NCBI GenBank assembly: GCA_023457435.1
Contig: JAEWLS010000044.1
Span: forward strand, 1-30,684
From: Pseudomonadota bacterium
Lineage (GTDB): Bacteria; Pseudomonadota; Alphaproteobacteria; Rhizobiales; Rhizobiaceae
Direction: 5' to 3'
Length of the DNA stretch: 30,684 bases
Shown here: positions 14,986-25,667 of the stretch, one piece after another
Layout of the letters: every line of letters starts with the position of its first letter
Numbering within the stretch: position 1 is the stretch's first letter
Translations under genes and position numbers: made by a program
Notes under the pieces: generated by a model
Told to the model about the DNA's origin: nothing
What the model saw: the letters and a program-made list of their open reading frames with translations, nothing else
The model's database searches: none

Positions 14986-15840
14986 CTACTTGTAGATCGG
15001 GACGACCGGCTCCGGCTCGTAGGCGATCGGCGCGGGCTTGTGGCCGCACGAATCGCCCCAGCCGCCGCGGCCGCCGCCGCCGAACTTGTAGCGCAGGCCG
15101 GCGCGGCCTTCATGCACGCCGAAGCCGCGGTCGAAGCCCGGGCCGACGGTGCCGTCATTGCCGAACATCGCGCCGCTGGCGATGTTGGTGTAGCGGTAGC
15201 CGACATCAAGATCGAGCTTGTTCGTCAGGCAGACCGTCGTGCCGGCCATTGCGGCGTAGGCAAAGCGCCAGCTGGAAGCGCCGGGATGGCTGATGTTGGT
15301 GCCGTCCGGCAGCGTGTTCGAGATGTTGTCCCAGGTCACGTGCGCGCCGCCGATGCCGGCGCCGACATAGGGCGACCAGCGGCCCCACTTGCCGAAATGC
15401 ACGTAGGCGTTGGCCATCAGAACCAGCGCGCTCATCGCGCTGCTGTCGAAGCAGGTGCCGCAGGCGCTGCCGGTGGTGCCGGTGAAGGTCGAGCGGAACC
15501 AGTAGTCGGCGGTGAAGTCGGCGCGGAAGTACTTGCTGGCCTGGTAGCCGATGCCGCCGCCGACCGAGAAGGCCGGCCGCAGCGAGCCGCTGGTGAAGGG
15601 CAGGGTCTGCGTCGGCACCGCGTTGATGAAGTAGTCCCCGCCCCGCCACATCGGCGCGTGATAATCGATGTCGCCGCGGATGTACCATCCGCCCGCATGC
15701 GCGATCTCGACGGGCGGCGCCTCGTATACCGGCGGCGCCTCGACGATCGGCGGCTCGTAGGTGATGTCGGCGGCCATGGCCTGGCCCGCCGCGACGGCGA
15801 ATGCTGCACCCAACAACAGCGACCTGGTCCGCTGAAACAT
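14986..15840 (-). CDS. Outer membrane beta-barrel protein (Omp25/31-like), copy 2
   Basis: The 284-residue product starts at the ATG at 15840, giving a signal peptide MFQRTRSLLLGAAFAVAAGQ ending in AMA near residue 23. A Pro-rich linker with repeated PPIVEAPPVYEAPPVE follows, then a barrel with HAGGWYIRGDIDYH, VGGGIGYQASKYFRADFTADY, YVGAGIGGAHVTWDN and SSWRFAYAAMAG, as in copy 1. Unlike copy 1, the chain does not end on the last strand (AGLRYKFGGG) but carries a tail GGRGGWGDSCGHKPAPIAYE ending PIYK, an unusual end for a barrel. AAGGATCGCAAGGG precedes the ATG. A CtrA-type box and a leader hairpin lie upstream. Confidence 0.87.
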   Translation of the reverse strand: MFQRTRSLLLGAAFAVAAGQAMAADITYEPPIVEAPPVYEAPPVEIAHAGGWYIRGDIDYHAPMWRGGDYFINAVPTQTLPFTSGSLRPAFSVGGGIGYQASKYFRADFTADYWFRSTFTGTTGSACGTCFDSSAMSALVLMANAYVHFGKWGRWSPYVGAGIGGAHVTWDNISNTLPDGTNISHPGASSWRFAYAAMAGTTVCLTNKLDLDVGYRYTNIASGAMFGNDGTVGPGFDRGFGVHEGRAGLRYKFGGGGRGGWGDSCGHKPAPIAYEPEPVVPIYK

Positions 15841-15859
15841 CCCTTGCGATCCTTGTATC

Positions 15860-15878
15860 GCCCGCGCGGAACGCGGGC
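15860..15878 (-). other. Leader hairpin of omp copy 2
   Basis: GCCCGCG pairs perfectly with CGCGGGC around a five-base loop, ending 20 bp before the omp copy 2 ATG and outside the ribosome-binding site. A stable 5' hairpin of this kind often protects outer membrane protein mRNAs; that role is inferred. Confidence 0.5.
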
Positions 15879-15911
15879 AGGTTTGAACTCGCGGCGATAT
15901 TGTCCGGGAAT

Positions 15912-15930
15912 GGTTAAGGCGCACTTAACC
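15912..15930 (-). promoter_or_regulatory. Predicted CtrA-binding site upstream of omp copy 2
   Basis: The minus strand reads TTAA-GTGCGCC-TTAACC, a full match to TTAA-N7-TTAAC, and the plus strand matches as well because the site is nearly palindromic (GGTTAAGGCGCACTTAACC). It is about 72-90 bp upstream of the start codon, as in copy 1. Confidence 0.6.
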
Positions 15931-15988
15931 GTGTTTCTTCACCATGTTCGCTAACGATGTAGCGCACGATCGTCTTGCGCGGCAGACG

Positions 15989-16010
15989 AAAAAGCCCGCC
16001 GGAGCGGGGC
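15989..16010 (-). terminator. Intrinsic terminator after glmM
   Basis: On the minus strand GCCCCGC pairs with GCGGGC with one bulged base around TCCG, followed by TTTTT. It lies 28 bp after the glmM stop. Confidence 0.75.
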
Positions 16011-16038
16011 CTTCGCAAAGCTTCTGAGAGCGTGATCG

Positions 16039-17391
<1,353 letters not shown>

Positions 17392-17464
17392 GAAATCTAC
17401 GCCCGCAGCAAGATGTCCCTCGGCCGGGTTCTGCCATGTCGGCCTTGCCCCGCGCCATCACATT

Positions 17465-17481
17465 GTAACAAGGAATGTTAC
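17465..17481. promoter_or_regulatory. Operator-like palindrome upstream of glmM
   Basis: GTAACA-AGGAA-TGTTAC is a perfect 6-bp inverted repeat with a five-base spacer, 74 bp upstream of the glmM start and downstream of the ferritin gene terminator. The layout suggests a binding site for a dimeric regulator, but I cannot assign one. Confidence 0.4.
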
Positions 17482-17568
17482 GGGAGAGTGCATGCCGGGG
17501 CGGGCGGCCGCCTAACGTGCGCGCTTGGTTAATGCTCGTGCTCCGGCATCCCTCGGGACGCCGATGCG

Positions 17569-17598
17569 AAAACCCCCGCTGCCTTGCAGCAACGGGGG
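17569..17598 (-). terminator. Intrinsic terminator after the ferritin-like pair
   Basis: On the minus strand CCCCC-GTT-GCTGC pairs with GCAGC-GGGGG (three-base bulge) around AAG, followed by TTTTCGC. It lies 32 bp after the stop of the second ferritin-like gene and separates it from glmM. Confidence 0.8.
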
Positions 17599-17629
17599 AG
17601 AAATAGGGCGCGGTTGGTTCCGCGCTCTG

Positions 17630-18292
17630 TTACATCTTCAGGAAAGGCTTGGCCGCGGCCAGCACTTCTTCTTTGGTCTTCGGTTCGTCGAAGGCGCCAT
17701 CCCACGGCTTCTTGCCGCCGATCTTGCGCACCACGGCGGCGTGACGCGCCTCGACCGAATGGATCTGCAGCGCCGCCGTCAGGATGTCGTCGTTCTCCAT
17801 AAGGTTGCCGGCCTGACCCTTGTACGCGGCGACGCCGAGATCCTCGAACGTCTGCGACAGCGTCAGGAACGTATCGAAGTTCGAGAAAACGTCGGCGTAC
17901 TTGCCGCCGGCGGTGAAGTCCGCTTCCGGACGCTTGACGGCAGCCGCGCCGAGCGCGCCGGACAGGAACGCGACGTGCTCCGCTTCATGCAGGCCGATGT
18001 GCTTGAACACGGCCTCATGTTCCCTCGGGATGACACCCTTCTCGAGACCGCTCCTGTAGAATGCGTCCTCGATGTGCTCGAGCGTCAGCGCGAAGTTCAG
18101 CGTATCGACGATCTGCTGCGGGATGCCCTGGGCGAAAACTTCGCGCGAGGCGGCGGCGAGCACGAGCGGCGCCGAGGCAAGAGCCCCGAGCGACAACGCG
18201 GCCTTGGTGAAGACGCCGCGACGGCTGGTGACCAGGCGTTCGGCGAGATCCTGGTCGAGAGAGCCGAGGATCGTGTTTGCGTTGATGGTCAT
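17630..18292 (-). CDS. Tat-exported ferritin-like diiron protein (copy A)
   Basis: The 220-residue protein has a twin-arginine-type leader (SRRGVF at 23-28, hydrophobic region to about residue 54) and a four-helix ferritin-like domain of the Ferritin_2 type. Likely metal ligands are Glu72/Glu75, Glu103-x-x-His106, Glu150 and Glu181-x-x-His184, the E, ExxH, E, ExxH order of diiron carboxylate proteins. The job could be iron handling or peroxide defence in the periplasm; this is inferred. The ribosome-binding site GAGGAGG overlaps the stop codon of copy B, 11 bases upstream of the ATG, so the two are coupled. An intrinsic terminator follows. Confidence 0.85.
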   Translation of the reverse strand: MTINANTILGSLDQDLAERLVTSRRGVFTKAALSLGALASAPLVLAAASREVFAQGIPQQIVDTLNFALTLEHIEDAFYRSGLEKGVIPREHEAVFKHIGLHEAEHVAFLSGALGAAAVKRPEADFTAGGKYADVFSNFDTFLTLSQTFEDLGVAAYKGQAGNLMENDDILTAALQIHSVEARHAAVVRKIGGKKPWDGAFDEPKTKEEVLAAAKPFLKM

Positions 18293-18303
18293 GTCGATCC
18301 TCC

Positions 18304-18975
18304 TCAGAGCTTCATCGCGGTGACTTCGGTCACCACGAACGGGTCGGCGGCCTTGAGTACCGCGGCGGGCGCCATGGCCTTGTCGAGGCCGTTGTTGTCG
18401 ACGACGTCAGGCCCGGCGAACGCCACGGAGCCCGGATTGATCATGTCGCGGATCGCCGCGGCATGGCGCGCCTCGACCGAGACGATGCGGCCGGCGGCGA
18501 GCAGGTAGTCGCCGTTCTGGAGCAGCTTGCCTGCGCCGTTGTAGGCGGCGACGCCGAGATCCTCGAACGTCTGCGCGGCCATGAGCACCGCGTCGCGCTT
18601 GCCGAGGTCGACGCTGGAGAAGTCCACTTCGAGATTCGGAATGGCCTTGTCGCCAAGTGCGCCCTTGAGGAAGTCGACGTGAGCCTGCTCGTGCGCGCCG
18701 ATTTCCATCAGCGCGGTCTTCTCCATGTCGGTCATGCCCGAATAGGGCTTGTCGACGACCATCTTGTAGAAGGCCGCCTCGAGCTGCTCGAGCGCATAGG
18801 CGTAGTTTAGGATGCCGATGTCGCCTTCGCCGAGATCGGCTGCCAGCGCCGGGCTGATGCCGAAGTTCGGCAAGCGCCCGCCGAACACCGCGAGAGCTAC
18901 GGCGCCGCCGGCTCCCCACTGCAGTACCTGCCGGCGCGATGTTTGGCGCGCGCTTCCAATAGTGCTGATTGCCAT
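18304..18975 (-). CDS. Tat-exported ferritin-like diiron protein (copy B)
   Basis: The 223-residue protein starts at 18975, preceded by GAAGGGAG; the open frame beyond it has no such site. A Tat-type leader SRRQVL (13-18) is followed by a hydrophobic region and a cleavage site near ALAA (about 46). The ferritin-like domain shows Glu63/Glu66, Glu96-x-x-His99, Glu138 and Glu168-x-x-His171. TFEDLGVAAY and SVEARHAA are identical in copy A, so the pair arose by duplication, perhaps forming a hetero-oligomer. It is the first gene of the pair, 122 bp after the Crp/Fnr gene. Confidence 0.85.
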   Translation of the reverse strand: MAISTIGSARQTSRRQVLQWGAGGAVALAVFGGRLPNFGISPALAADLGEGDIGILNYAYALEQLEAAFYKMVVDKPYSGMTDMEKTALMEIGAHEQAHVDFLKGALGDKAIPNLEVDFSSVDLGKRDAVLMAAQTFEDLGVAAYNGAGKLLQNGDYLLAAGRIVSVEARHAAAIRDMINPGSVAFAGPDVVDNNGLDKAMAPAAVLKAADPFVVTEVTAMKL

Positions 18976-19097
18976 TTCGGAAAACTCCCTTCTTCCCGCA
19001 ACATGCAGGTATTGGCATGGTTGCGATGAATTTCGGCTGTTTCTCGCGGTCATGATCTGCATCGAAACAAGACTTGATGTAGGTTAGAAACCGCTAC

Positions 19098-19811
19098 CTA
19101 TCTCGCCGCGAAATGCAGGTAATCTGCGTTGAAGCCCGCCAAATTGCTGAGCGCGGGCATGTCGCCAATCGACAAAGTCTTCTGACGCAGCTCGATCAGT
19201 CCCTGCTGTCGCAGCTCCTGCAGCATGCGATTGACGTGAACCGCGGTCATGCCGAGTGCATCGGCCAGTTCGGCCTGCCGCATCGGCAACGCGCAGCTTG
19301 TGGAACCCATGGGGACGCCTCCCCGTTGGCGGACGCACAATTCGCAGAGGAGATGGGCCAGGCGGCTGAGTGCCTCCCGCCCCGCCACCCGGAGCATCCA
19401 TTGGCGATTGATCGACGCGTTCACCAGGGCGTCACGCATGAGCGCGGTTCGGATTCCAAGGCTGGCGACCATGCGGTCGCAATCGAGGCGCGCGATCTCC
19501 ACCAACATGACGGCCGAAAGAGCCGCCACGGTGTGGTCCATGCGCTGCAGCAGATAGACACCGACATCGCAGAGGTCGCCGGGCATGAACACGCCGGTGA
19601 TTACCCGTTTGCCGTCCGCACCGACATTGCAGCGGCAAGCCCAGCCGTCGGTTACCAGGTAGACGCATTCCGGCCTTTGGCCCTCATGGATGAGGGTCTC
19701 GCCGGCGCGCAACTTGCGGATGCGCCCAGAACCGGCGTCGCGCATTATTCGCGCGTCTGCGTCAGAGAAATGCGAAAAGCTGCCGAGCTTCGCGGCAAGA
19801 TAATCCGTCAA
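19098..19811 (-). CDS. Crp/Fnr family transcriptional regulator
   Basis: The protein has a cyclic-nucleotide-binding-like beta-barrel (GETLIHEGQRPECVYLVTDGWA, GVFMPGDLCDVGVYLL), a dimerisation helix, and a C-terminal winged helix-turn-helix (RQAELADALGMTAVHVNRMLQELRQQGLIEL). No ATG or GTG opens the frame. I chose TTG at 19811, giving 237 residues, the usual length; TTG at 19937 would add 42 residues. The FNR iron-sulfur cysteine pattern is absent from the core, and the recognition helix AVHVNR lacks the Glu and Ser of FNR (VETISR), so its DNA site should differ from TTGAT. It stands before the ferritin-like pair on the same strand and is a candidate regulator of it. Confidence 0.85.
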   Translation of the reverse strand: MTDYLAAKLGSFSHFSDADARIMRDAGSGRIRKLRAGETLIHEGQRPECVYLVTDGWACRCNVGADGKRVITGVFMPGDLCDVGVYLLQRMDHTVAALSAVMLVEIARLDCDRMVASLGIRTALMRDALVNASINRQWMLRVAGREALSRLAHLLCELCVRQRGGVPMGSTSCALPMRQAELADALGMTAVHVNRMLQELRQQGLIELRQKTLSIGDMPALSNLAGFNADYLHFAAR

Positions 19812-19991
19812 TTCGAGGGTCGCCTTCGATAATCTACGATGATGATGCGTACAGGCGACGTACGCCGCTTCACGACGAACGAACCTGCCTGTAACCCCTC
19901 GACAGCAGTTACGGCAGCGCTCTACGCGAAGTTTCAAATTGCATTCGCTTTTCGATTTCGGGCGGGCAATGGCCCCGCACCGAGCCGACGC

Positions 19992-21251
19992 TCAGGCGAA
20001 CCGTCGCGCGGCATCCACCGCGAGCCCGAGCCCGACCGAGCCGAACTGGTCGGACTGCGCGATGCGGGCGCCGGCGAACATAGCCGCCACGGCCCGCCGC
20101 AGCAGCGGCACCTGCGCGCCGCCGCCGGTGAGGATGACGGTGTCGATCGCAGTGGCCGAGACGCCGGCGTCGTGCAGCGCCTTTTCGACCGTGGCATGAA
20201 CCCGCTCGACAAGTTCGGCGCTCGCGCGCTCGAACGCCCCGCGGGTCACCGGCAGCGAGAATGTCAGACCCGGCTCCGCGAAGGCGAGCCGCGTCGCCTC
20301 GGCGTCGGTGAGCTCGATCTTCGCGGTCTCTACCTGCGCGGCGAGCCGGTGTCCGGAGCGATGGATCAGCAGGTGCTCGAAGCGCTCGAGCCGCTGCGGC
20401 TCCGCCGCCTCGCGCGCCAGCGAGCGGATATCGCGAAGCACCTTCGGCGTGTACAGCTGGTTGATACGGTGCCACGTCGCCATCTCGTTGAAGTACCAGA
20501 CCGGCAGGTGCCGCTTGCCGTCGGCGGTCAGCGTGCCGAGCCCGAAATGCGGCATCACCTCGGCGATGCTCAGCCGACGGTCGAAGTCGGTCCCGCCGAC
20601 ATGCACGCCGGACGTGCTCAGTATGTCGCCGCGACGATCCGCACCGCGGGCGCGCTCCGGCGACAGGCGCAGCACCGAGAAGTCGGATGTACCTCCGCCG
20701 ATGTCTACGACCAGGGCCAGCGCCTCGGCGTTGAGCGACCGCTCGAAGTGCAGTGCCGCCGCCACCGGCTCGAACTGGAACTCGACATGGCGAAAGCCTT
20801 CCGCCTGCGCTGCCGCCGCGAGCTGGTCCTGCGCGGCGCGGTCGGCCGTTTCGTCGCCGTCGACGAAGTGCACCGGCCGGCCGAACACGACCTGCTCCGG
20901 CACCGCGCCGGCTTCCTGCTCGACGCGCTCGCGCAGGTGGCGCAGGAAGCGGCCTATGAGCCCCTGGAAGGTCATGCGGTCGCGCCCGACGAGCGTCGTC
21001 TCCTTCATCAGGCTGGAGCCGAGGATCGATTTCAGCGCGCGCATGAAGCGCCCGTCGGCGCCGTCCATGTAGTCGCGTACCGCGGCGCGGCCGAAGCGCA
21101 CGCCGGCGCCCTCGAGGCTGAAGAACAGCGCCGAAGGGATCGTCACCTCGGCGCCTTCGACCGGGATCAGCTGCGGGTCGCCGCCCGCCGCGCACAGGCC
21201 GACCGTGGAATTGGTGGTGCCGAAATCGACACCGCAGTGAAGCGGGCGCAT
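19992..21251 (-). CDS. Hsp70-like (YegD-type) ATPase without substrate-binding domain
   Basis: The 419-residue protein is an actin/Hsp70-fold ATPase: VDFGTTNSTVGL (8-19, phosphate 1), VVDIGGGTSDFSVLRL (181-196, phosphate 2) and TGGGAQVPLLRRAV near residue 375 (adenosine loop). It stops after the nucleotide-binding domain, with none of the beta-sandwich and lid of DnaK (about 640 residues). That is the architecture of YegD and related proteins of unknown role. The ATG at 21251 has a weak ribosome-binding site. A strong terminator separates it from ftsH, so it has its own promoter. Confidence 0.88.
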   Translation of the reverse strand: MRPLHCGVDFGTTNSTVGLCAAGGDPQLIPVEGAEVTIPSALFFSLEGAGVRFGRAAVRDYMDGADGRFMRALKSILGSSLMKETTLVGRDRMTFQGLIGRFLRHLRERVEQEAGAVPEQVVFGRPVHFVDGDETADRAAQDQLAAAAQAEGFRHVEFQFEPVAAALHFERSLNAEALALVVDIGGGTSDFSVLRLSPERARGADRRGDILSTSGVHVGGTDFDRRLSIAEVMPHFGLGTLTADGKRHLPVWYFNEMATWHRINQLYTPKVLRDIRSLAREAAEPQRLERFEHLLIHRSGHRLAAQVETAKIELTDAEATRLAFAEPGLTFSLPVTRGAFERASAELVERVHATVEKALHDAGVSATAIDTVILTGGGAQVPLLRRAVAAMFAGARIAQSDQFGSVGLGLAVDAARRFA

Positions 21252-21330
21252 GGCTGTCTCGCATCGGCTGTTCGGGAAGGGGCGTCCGTCTAGCCCATCC
21301 GCGTCGGCATGGAAACCCTGTCGCGCGAAA

Positions 21331-21358
21331 CGAAAACGCCGCGGTCTCCCGCGGCGTT
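21331..21358 (-). terminator. Intrinsic terminator after ftsH
   Basis: A perfect 10-bp stem AACGCCGCGG/CCGCGGCGTT around a four-base loop (21335-21358) is followed on the minus strand by TTCGTTTCG. It lies 26 bp after the ftsH stop. Confidence 0.85.
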
Positions 21359-21384
21359 CACTGGTTCAATAGCGAGCCTGGATC

Positions 21385-23319
<1,935 letters not shown>

Positions 23320-23422
23320 TTATTGTCCTGAAAGGTTCCGGCGGGAGCCGCAGCGTGACCCCCTTGTCTCGGCTAACATAGGCACGCCCCCGGCCATTGC
23401 CAAGCGCGACCCGCCCACGCGG

Positions 23423-24544
23423 TTAAGCAGTGGCGCGAGGTTCGGTGCGCAATGTGTCGCGGGAAAGGCGCAGGCCTGCCTGCATCGGTGACGCGGGCAC
23501 CGCCGCGACACCGACGAGACGCGCCACGGCATTGCGCAGACCGACGTCGAAGCCCGGCAGGAACGCCGCCCATGGCGCGATCGCGCCAAGTCCGGCGCGA
23601 GTGTCCGGTTGCCCGCCGCGCCGCTCGCGGCCGATCGTGAAGCCCGACCGCGACACCTTGACCAGCGCGCGCGCCAGGGCTCCGCTGCGGCCGCCCCAAA
23701 GCTGCGCGATAAGAGCCTGGGTCGCGGCCTCGGCGGGAAGATGTGGCGTGCCGCCGACAGTCGCGAGCAGCGCCCGCATCGGCAGCACCGGGTCGCCGCT
23801 TCCGAACGCGTCGCGCGGCAGGCGCACCGACCCGTTCTCGCCAGGCTCCGCGCGGGAAAGCCAGGCCGCGGCCGCGTCGCTCGCGATCTGCCGCCGCGCC
23901 CCTGCGGTCGCCGCCTCCGCCGCCAGCCGCAGGATTTCGGCGTCGCCGAGGACCTTGCGCACGCGCACGCGCTCCGACGTCTCGCGCTCGTTGGACGGGT
24001 CGTCGATCCAGGCTTGCCCGGCTGCGCGCAGCACGTCGCGCAGTGCTTCGCGGCGCATGCCGAGCAGCGGCCGCAGTATCCACACACGGCTGTCGAACAG
24101 CGTCGCGGCGGCCATTCCCGCGCCGCCCCTGCCACCGCCCCGCGCGGCGCGCATCGCCGCCGTCTCCGCCTGGTCGTCCATCGTGTGGCCGGTGAGGAGA
24201 ATGTCGGTGCCGGCCGCGTCCGCCGCCTCGGCCAGCAGCCGGTAGCGCGCGAGCCGCGCTGCTTCGGCCAGTCCGGTTCCCGGCTTGTCTCCGAGCCAAT
24301 TCTTCGTGATGTGCGGAATGTCCAGTGCGGCGCAGATCGCCGCGACCTGCCGTGCCTCGCCGGCCGATTCGGCACGCAGCCGGTGGTCGACGGTCGCCGC
24401 GACGACGGCCAGCGCCGGCGCCTCGGCGTCGCGCCAGGTCTTCAGGAGATGGAGAAGGGCGAGCGAGTCGCTGCCGCCCGATACGGCCGCGACGATGGCG
24501 CGCCGCCGCTCGAGGCCGAAGCCTTCGAATGCCGCCTCTAGCAG
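23423..24544 (-). CDS. tilS: tRNA(Ile)-lysidine synthetase with probable CTG start
   Basis: TilS makes lysidine at C34 of the CAU-anticodon tRNA-Ile, an essential step in reading AUA codons. The PP-loop SGGSDSLALLHLL lies at about 22-34 and a TGHTMDDQAET segment follows at about residues 119-129; a C-terminal domain completes 373 residues. No ATG, GTG or TTG lies in frame between the cpoB gene body and the PP-loop; the first ATG (24181) would remove the catalytic loop. The best start is CTG at 24544, with AGAGGG four to five bases upstream, overlapping the end of cpoB by seven bases. A sequencing error or another unusual codon (ATC) remain alternatives. Confidence 0.85.
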   Translation of the reverse strand: MLEAAFEGFGLERRRAIVAAVSGGSDSLALLHLLKTWRDAEAPALAVVAATVDHRLRAESAGEARQVAAICAALDIPHITKNWLGDKPGTGLAEAARLARYRLLAEAADAAGTDILLTGHTMDDQAETAAMRAARGGGRGGAGMAAATLFDSRVWILRPLLGMRREALRDVLRAAGQAWIDDPSNERETSERVRVRKVLGDAEILRLAAEAATAGARRQIASDAAAAWLSRAEPGENGSVRLPRDAFGSGDPVLPMRALLATVGGTPHLPAEAATQALIAQLWGGRSGALARALVKVSRSGFTIGRERRGGQPDTRAGLGAIAPWAAFLPGFDVGLRNAVARLVGVAAVPASPMQAGLRLSRDTLRTEPRATA

Positions 24545-25578
24545 GCGGCCCTCTGCTGCTCGTCCTTGACCCGCACCTTGATCTGCTGCGGCGCGTCCGG
24601 ATAGCGGCGGGCGACCTCGGCGAGCGTGGCGCAGGCCACGTCCCTCTGCTCCATCGCCGCCAGCGAGACGCCGAGCTTCAGCATCATGTCCGGCGCCTTC
24701 TTGGCCTTCGGATATTCCTTGCTCGCCGTCAGGAAGATCTGGGCGGCCTCGCGGTAGCGGCGCTGCGCGAGCAGCGATTCGCCGAGCCAGAACCGGCTGT
24801 CTGCAGCGCGCGCATCGGCAGGGAAGCGCTCGCCGTGCTGGCGGAAGCCGGCCTCGGCGGTCGCGTAGTCCCCCGACAGCATGAACTCGTAGGAGTTGCG
24901 GTAAAGCTCGTCGGGATCGTCGGTCGACGGCAGCGCCGCGACCTGCGTGTTGTCGGTAACACCTGGTCCGGTCTGCACGCCCGGCAGGCCTTCAGGCTGA
25001 ACCTGGCGCGGGTTTCCGTTGGCGTCGAAGGTGATCTGCCCGAGAGGGCGCGCGGGCTGGCCGGTGGCCGCGGAGCCGGCAGGCGGCGGCGTGATCGACG
25101 GCAGCGTGGCGCCCGCCGGCGGGGTTGCCGTCGGCGCCTGGGCAATCGACCCCTGCGGCGTCTCGATCACCGTCTCGATGCCGTTCGCGTCGCTGCGCTT
25201 TTGCGGTGCCTGCTCGGCGATGCCATCGCCGGAGCCTTCGAGCTGCTGGAAGCGGAACTCGTTGTCTTCCTGCATCTTGCGCAGCTGCTCCTGCATCTGC
25301 AGCACCTGGAAGTTCAGCTCCTCGACCAGCCCGTTGAGCTGGCGGATCTGCTCCTCGAGCTGCACCACGCGCGGATCGCCGGCCTGCGCCAGCTGGATCG
25401 GGCGGACCTCGACGCGCTCGTTGCGCGGACCCGGCACGCGGATCTTCGGGCTCGGCTGGCGCGCATCCATGAACGCCTGCCCGAAAGCGCGCAGCGTGTC
25501 GGCCTCCCCCGCCGCATGTGCGGCGCTCGAGAGGAGGAGCATGGCGGAGAATGCGCCTGCGATCGGCCTGAACTTCAT
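24538..25578 (-). CDS. cpoB: Cell division coordinator CpoB (YbgF)
   Basis: The 346-residue periplasmic protein of the Tol-Pal system has a signal peptide (MKFRPIAGAFSAMLLLSSAA, cleavage after AHA at about 22). A glutamine- and leucine-rich coiled coil (VQLEEQIRQLNGLVEELNFQ, about 70-115) follows, then a Pro/Gly/Ala-rich linker, and TPR repeats from about residue 225 (ELYRNSYEFMLSGDYATAEA). I chose the ATG at 25578 over an ATG seven codons upstream because it opens the signal peptide; the ribosome-binding site is weak. In relatives pal and tolB lie directly upstream; here lpd does. Confidence 0.92.
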   Translation of the reverse strand: MKFRPIAGAFSAMLLLSSAAHAAGEADTLRAFGQAFMDARQPSPKIRVPGPRNERVEVRPIQLAQAGDPRVVQLEEQIRQLNGLVEELNFQVLQMQEQLRKMQEDNEFRFQQLEGSGDGIAEQAPQKRSDANGIETVIETPQGSIAQAPTATPPAGATLPSITPPPAGSAATGQPARPLGQITFDANGNPRQVQPEGLPGVQTGPGVTDNTQVAALPSTDDPDELYRNSYEFMLSGDYATAEAGFRQHGERFPADARAADSRFWLGESLLAQRRYREAAQIFLTASKEYPKAKKAPDMMLKLGVSLAAMEQRDVACATLAEVARRYPDAPQQIKVRVKDEQQRAAC

Positions 25579-25605
25579 GGTGAACCCGCTGGATGTCATC
25601 GTCGA

Positions 25606-25620
25606 AGGCCGTGGCGGCCT
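25606..25620 (-). terminator. Small hairpin between lpd and cpoB
   Basis: AGGCCG-TGG-CGGCCT is a perfect 6-bp stem with a three-base loop in the 89-bp gap. No clear T-run follows, so it may only attenuate transcription from lpd into cpoB. Confidence 0.35.
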
Positions 25621-25667
25621 GCCCGTTTCATGCATGAGACGCCGCGACTTCGGCGAAACTTTGGTTC

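Noticed and set aside
19052..19065. Possible FNR-like site upstream of the ferritin-like pair (ATGATCTGCATCGA)
   Set aside because: Only eight of ten defined bases match, and the adjacent regulator's recognition helix does not predict the TTGAT specificity. Too weak to list as a site.
19812..19937. Cysteine-rich N-terminal extension of the Crp/Fnr regulator (possible iron-sulfur cluster)
   Set aside because: It depends on a TTG start with no clear ribosome-binding site. The TTG at 19811 gives the normal family length, so the CxxCC cluster is probably not translated.
23423..24181. tilS as a truncated pseudogene starting at the first ATG
   Set aside because: Reading the same frame upstream gives the complete N-terminal domain with SGGSDS and no stop codon, so the gene is intact apart from its unusual start codon.
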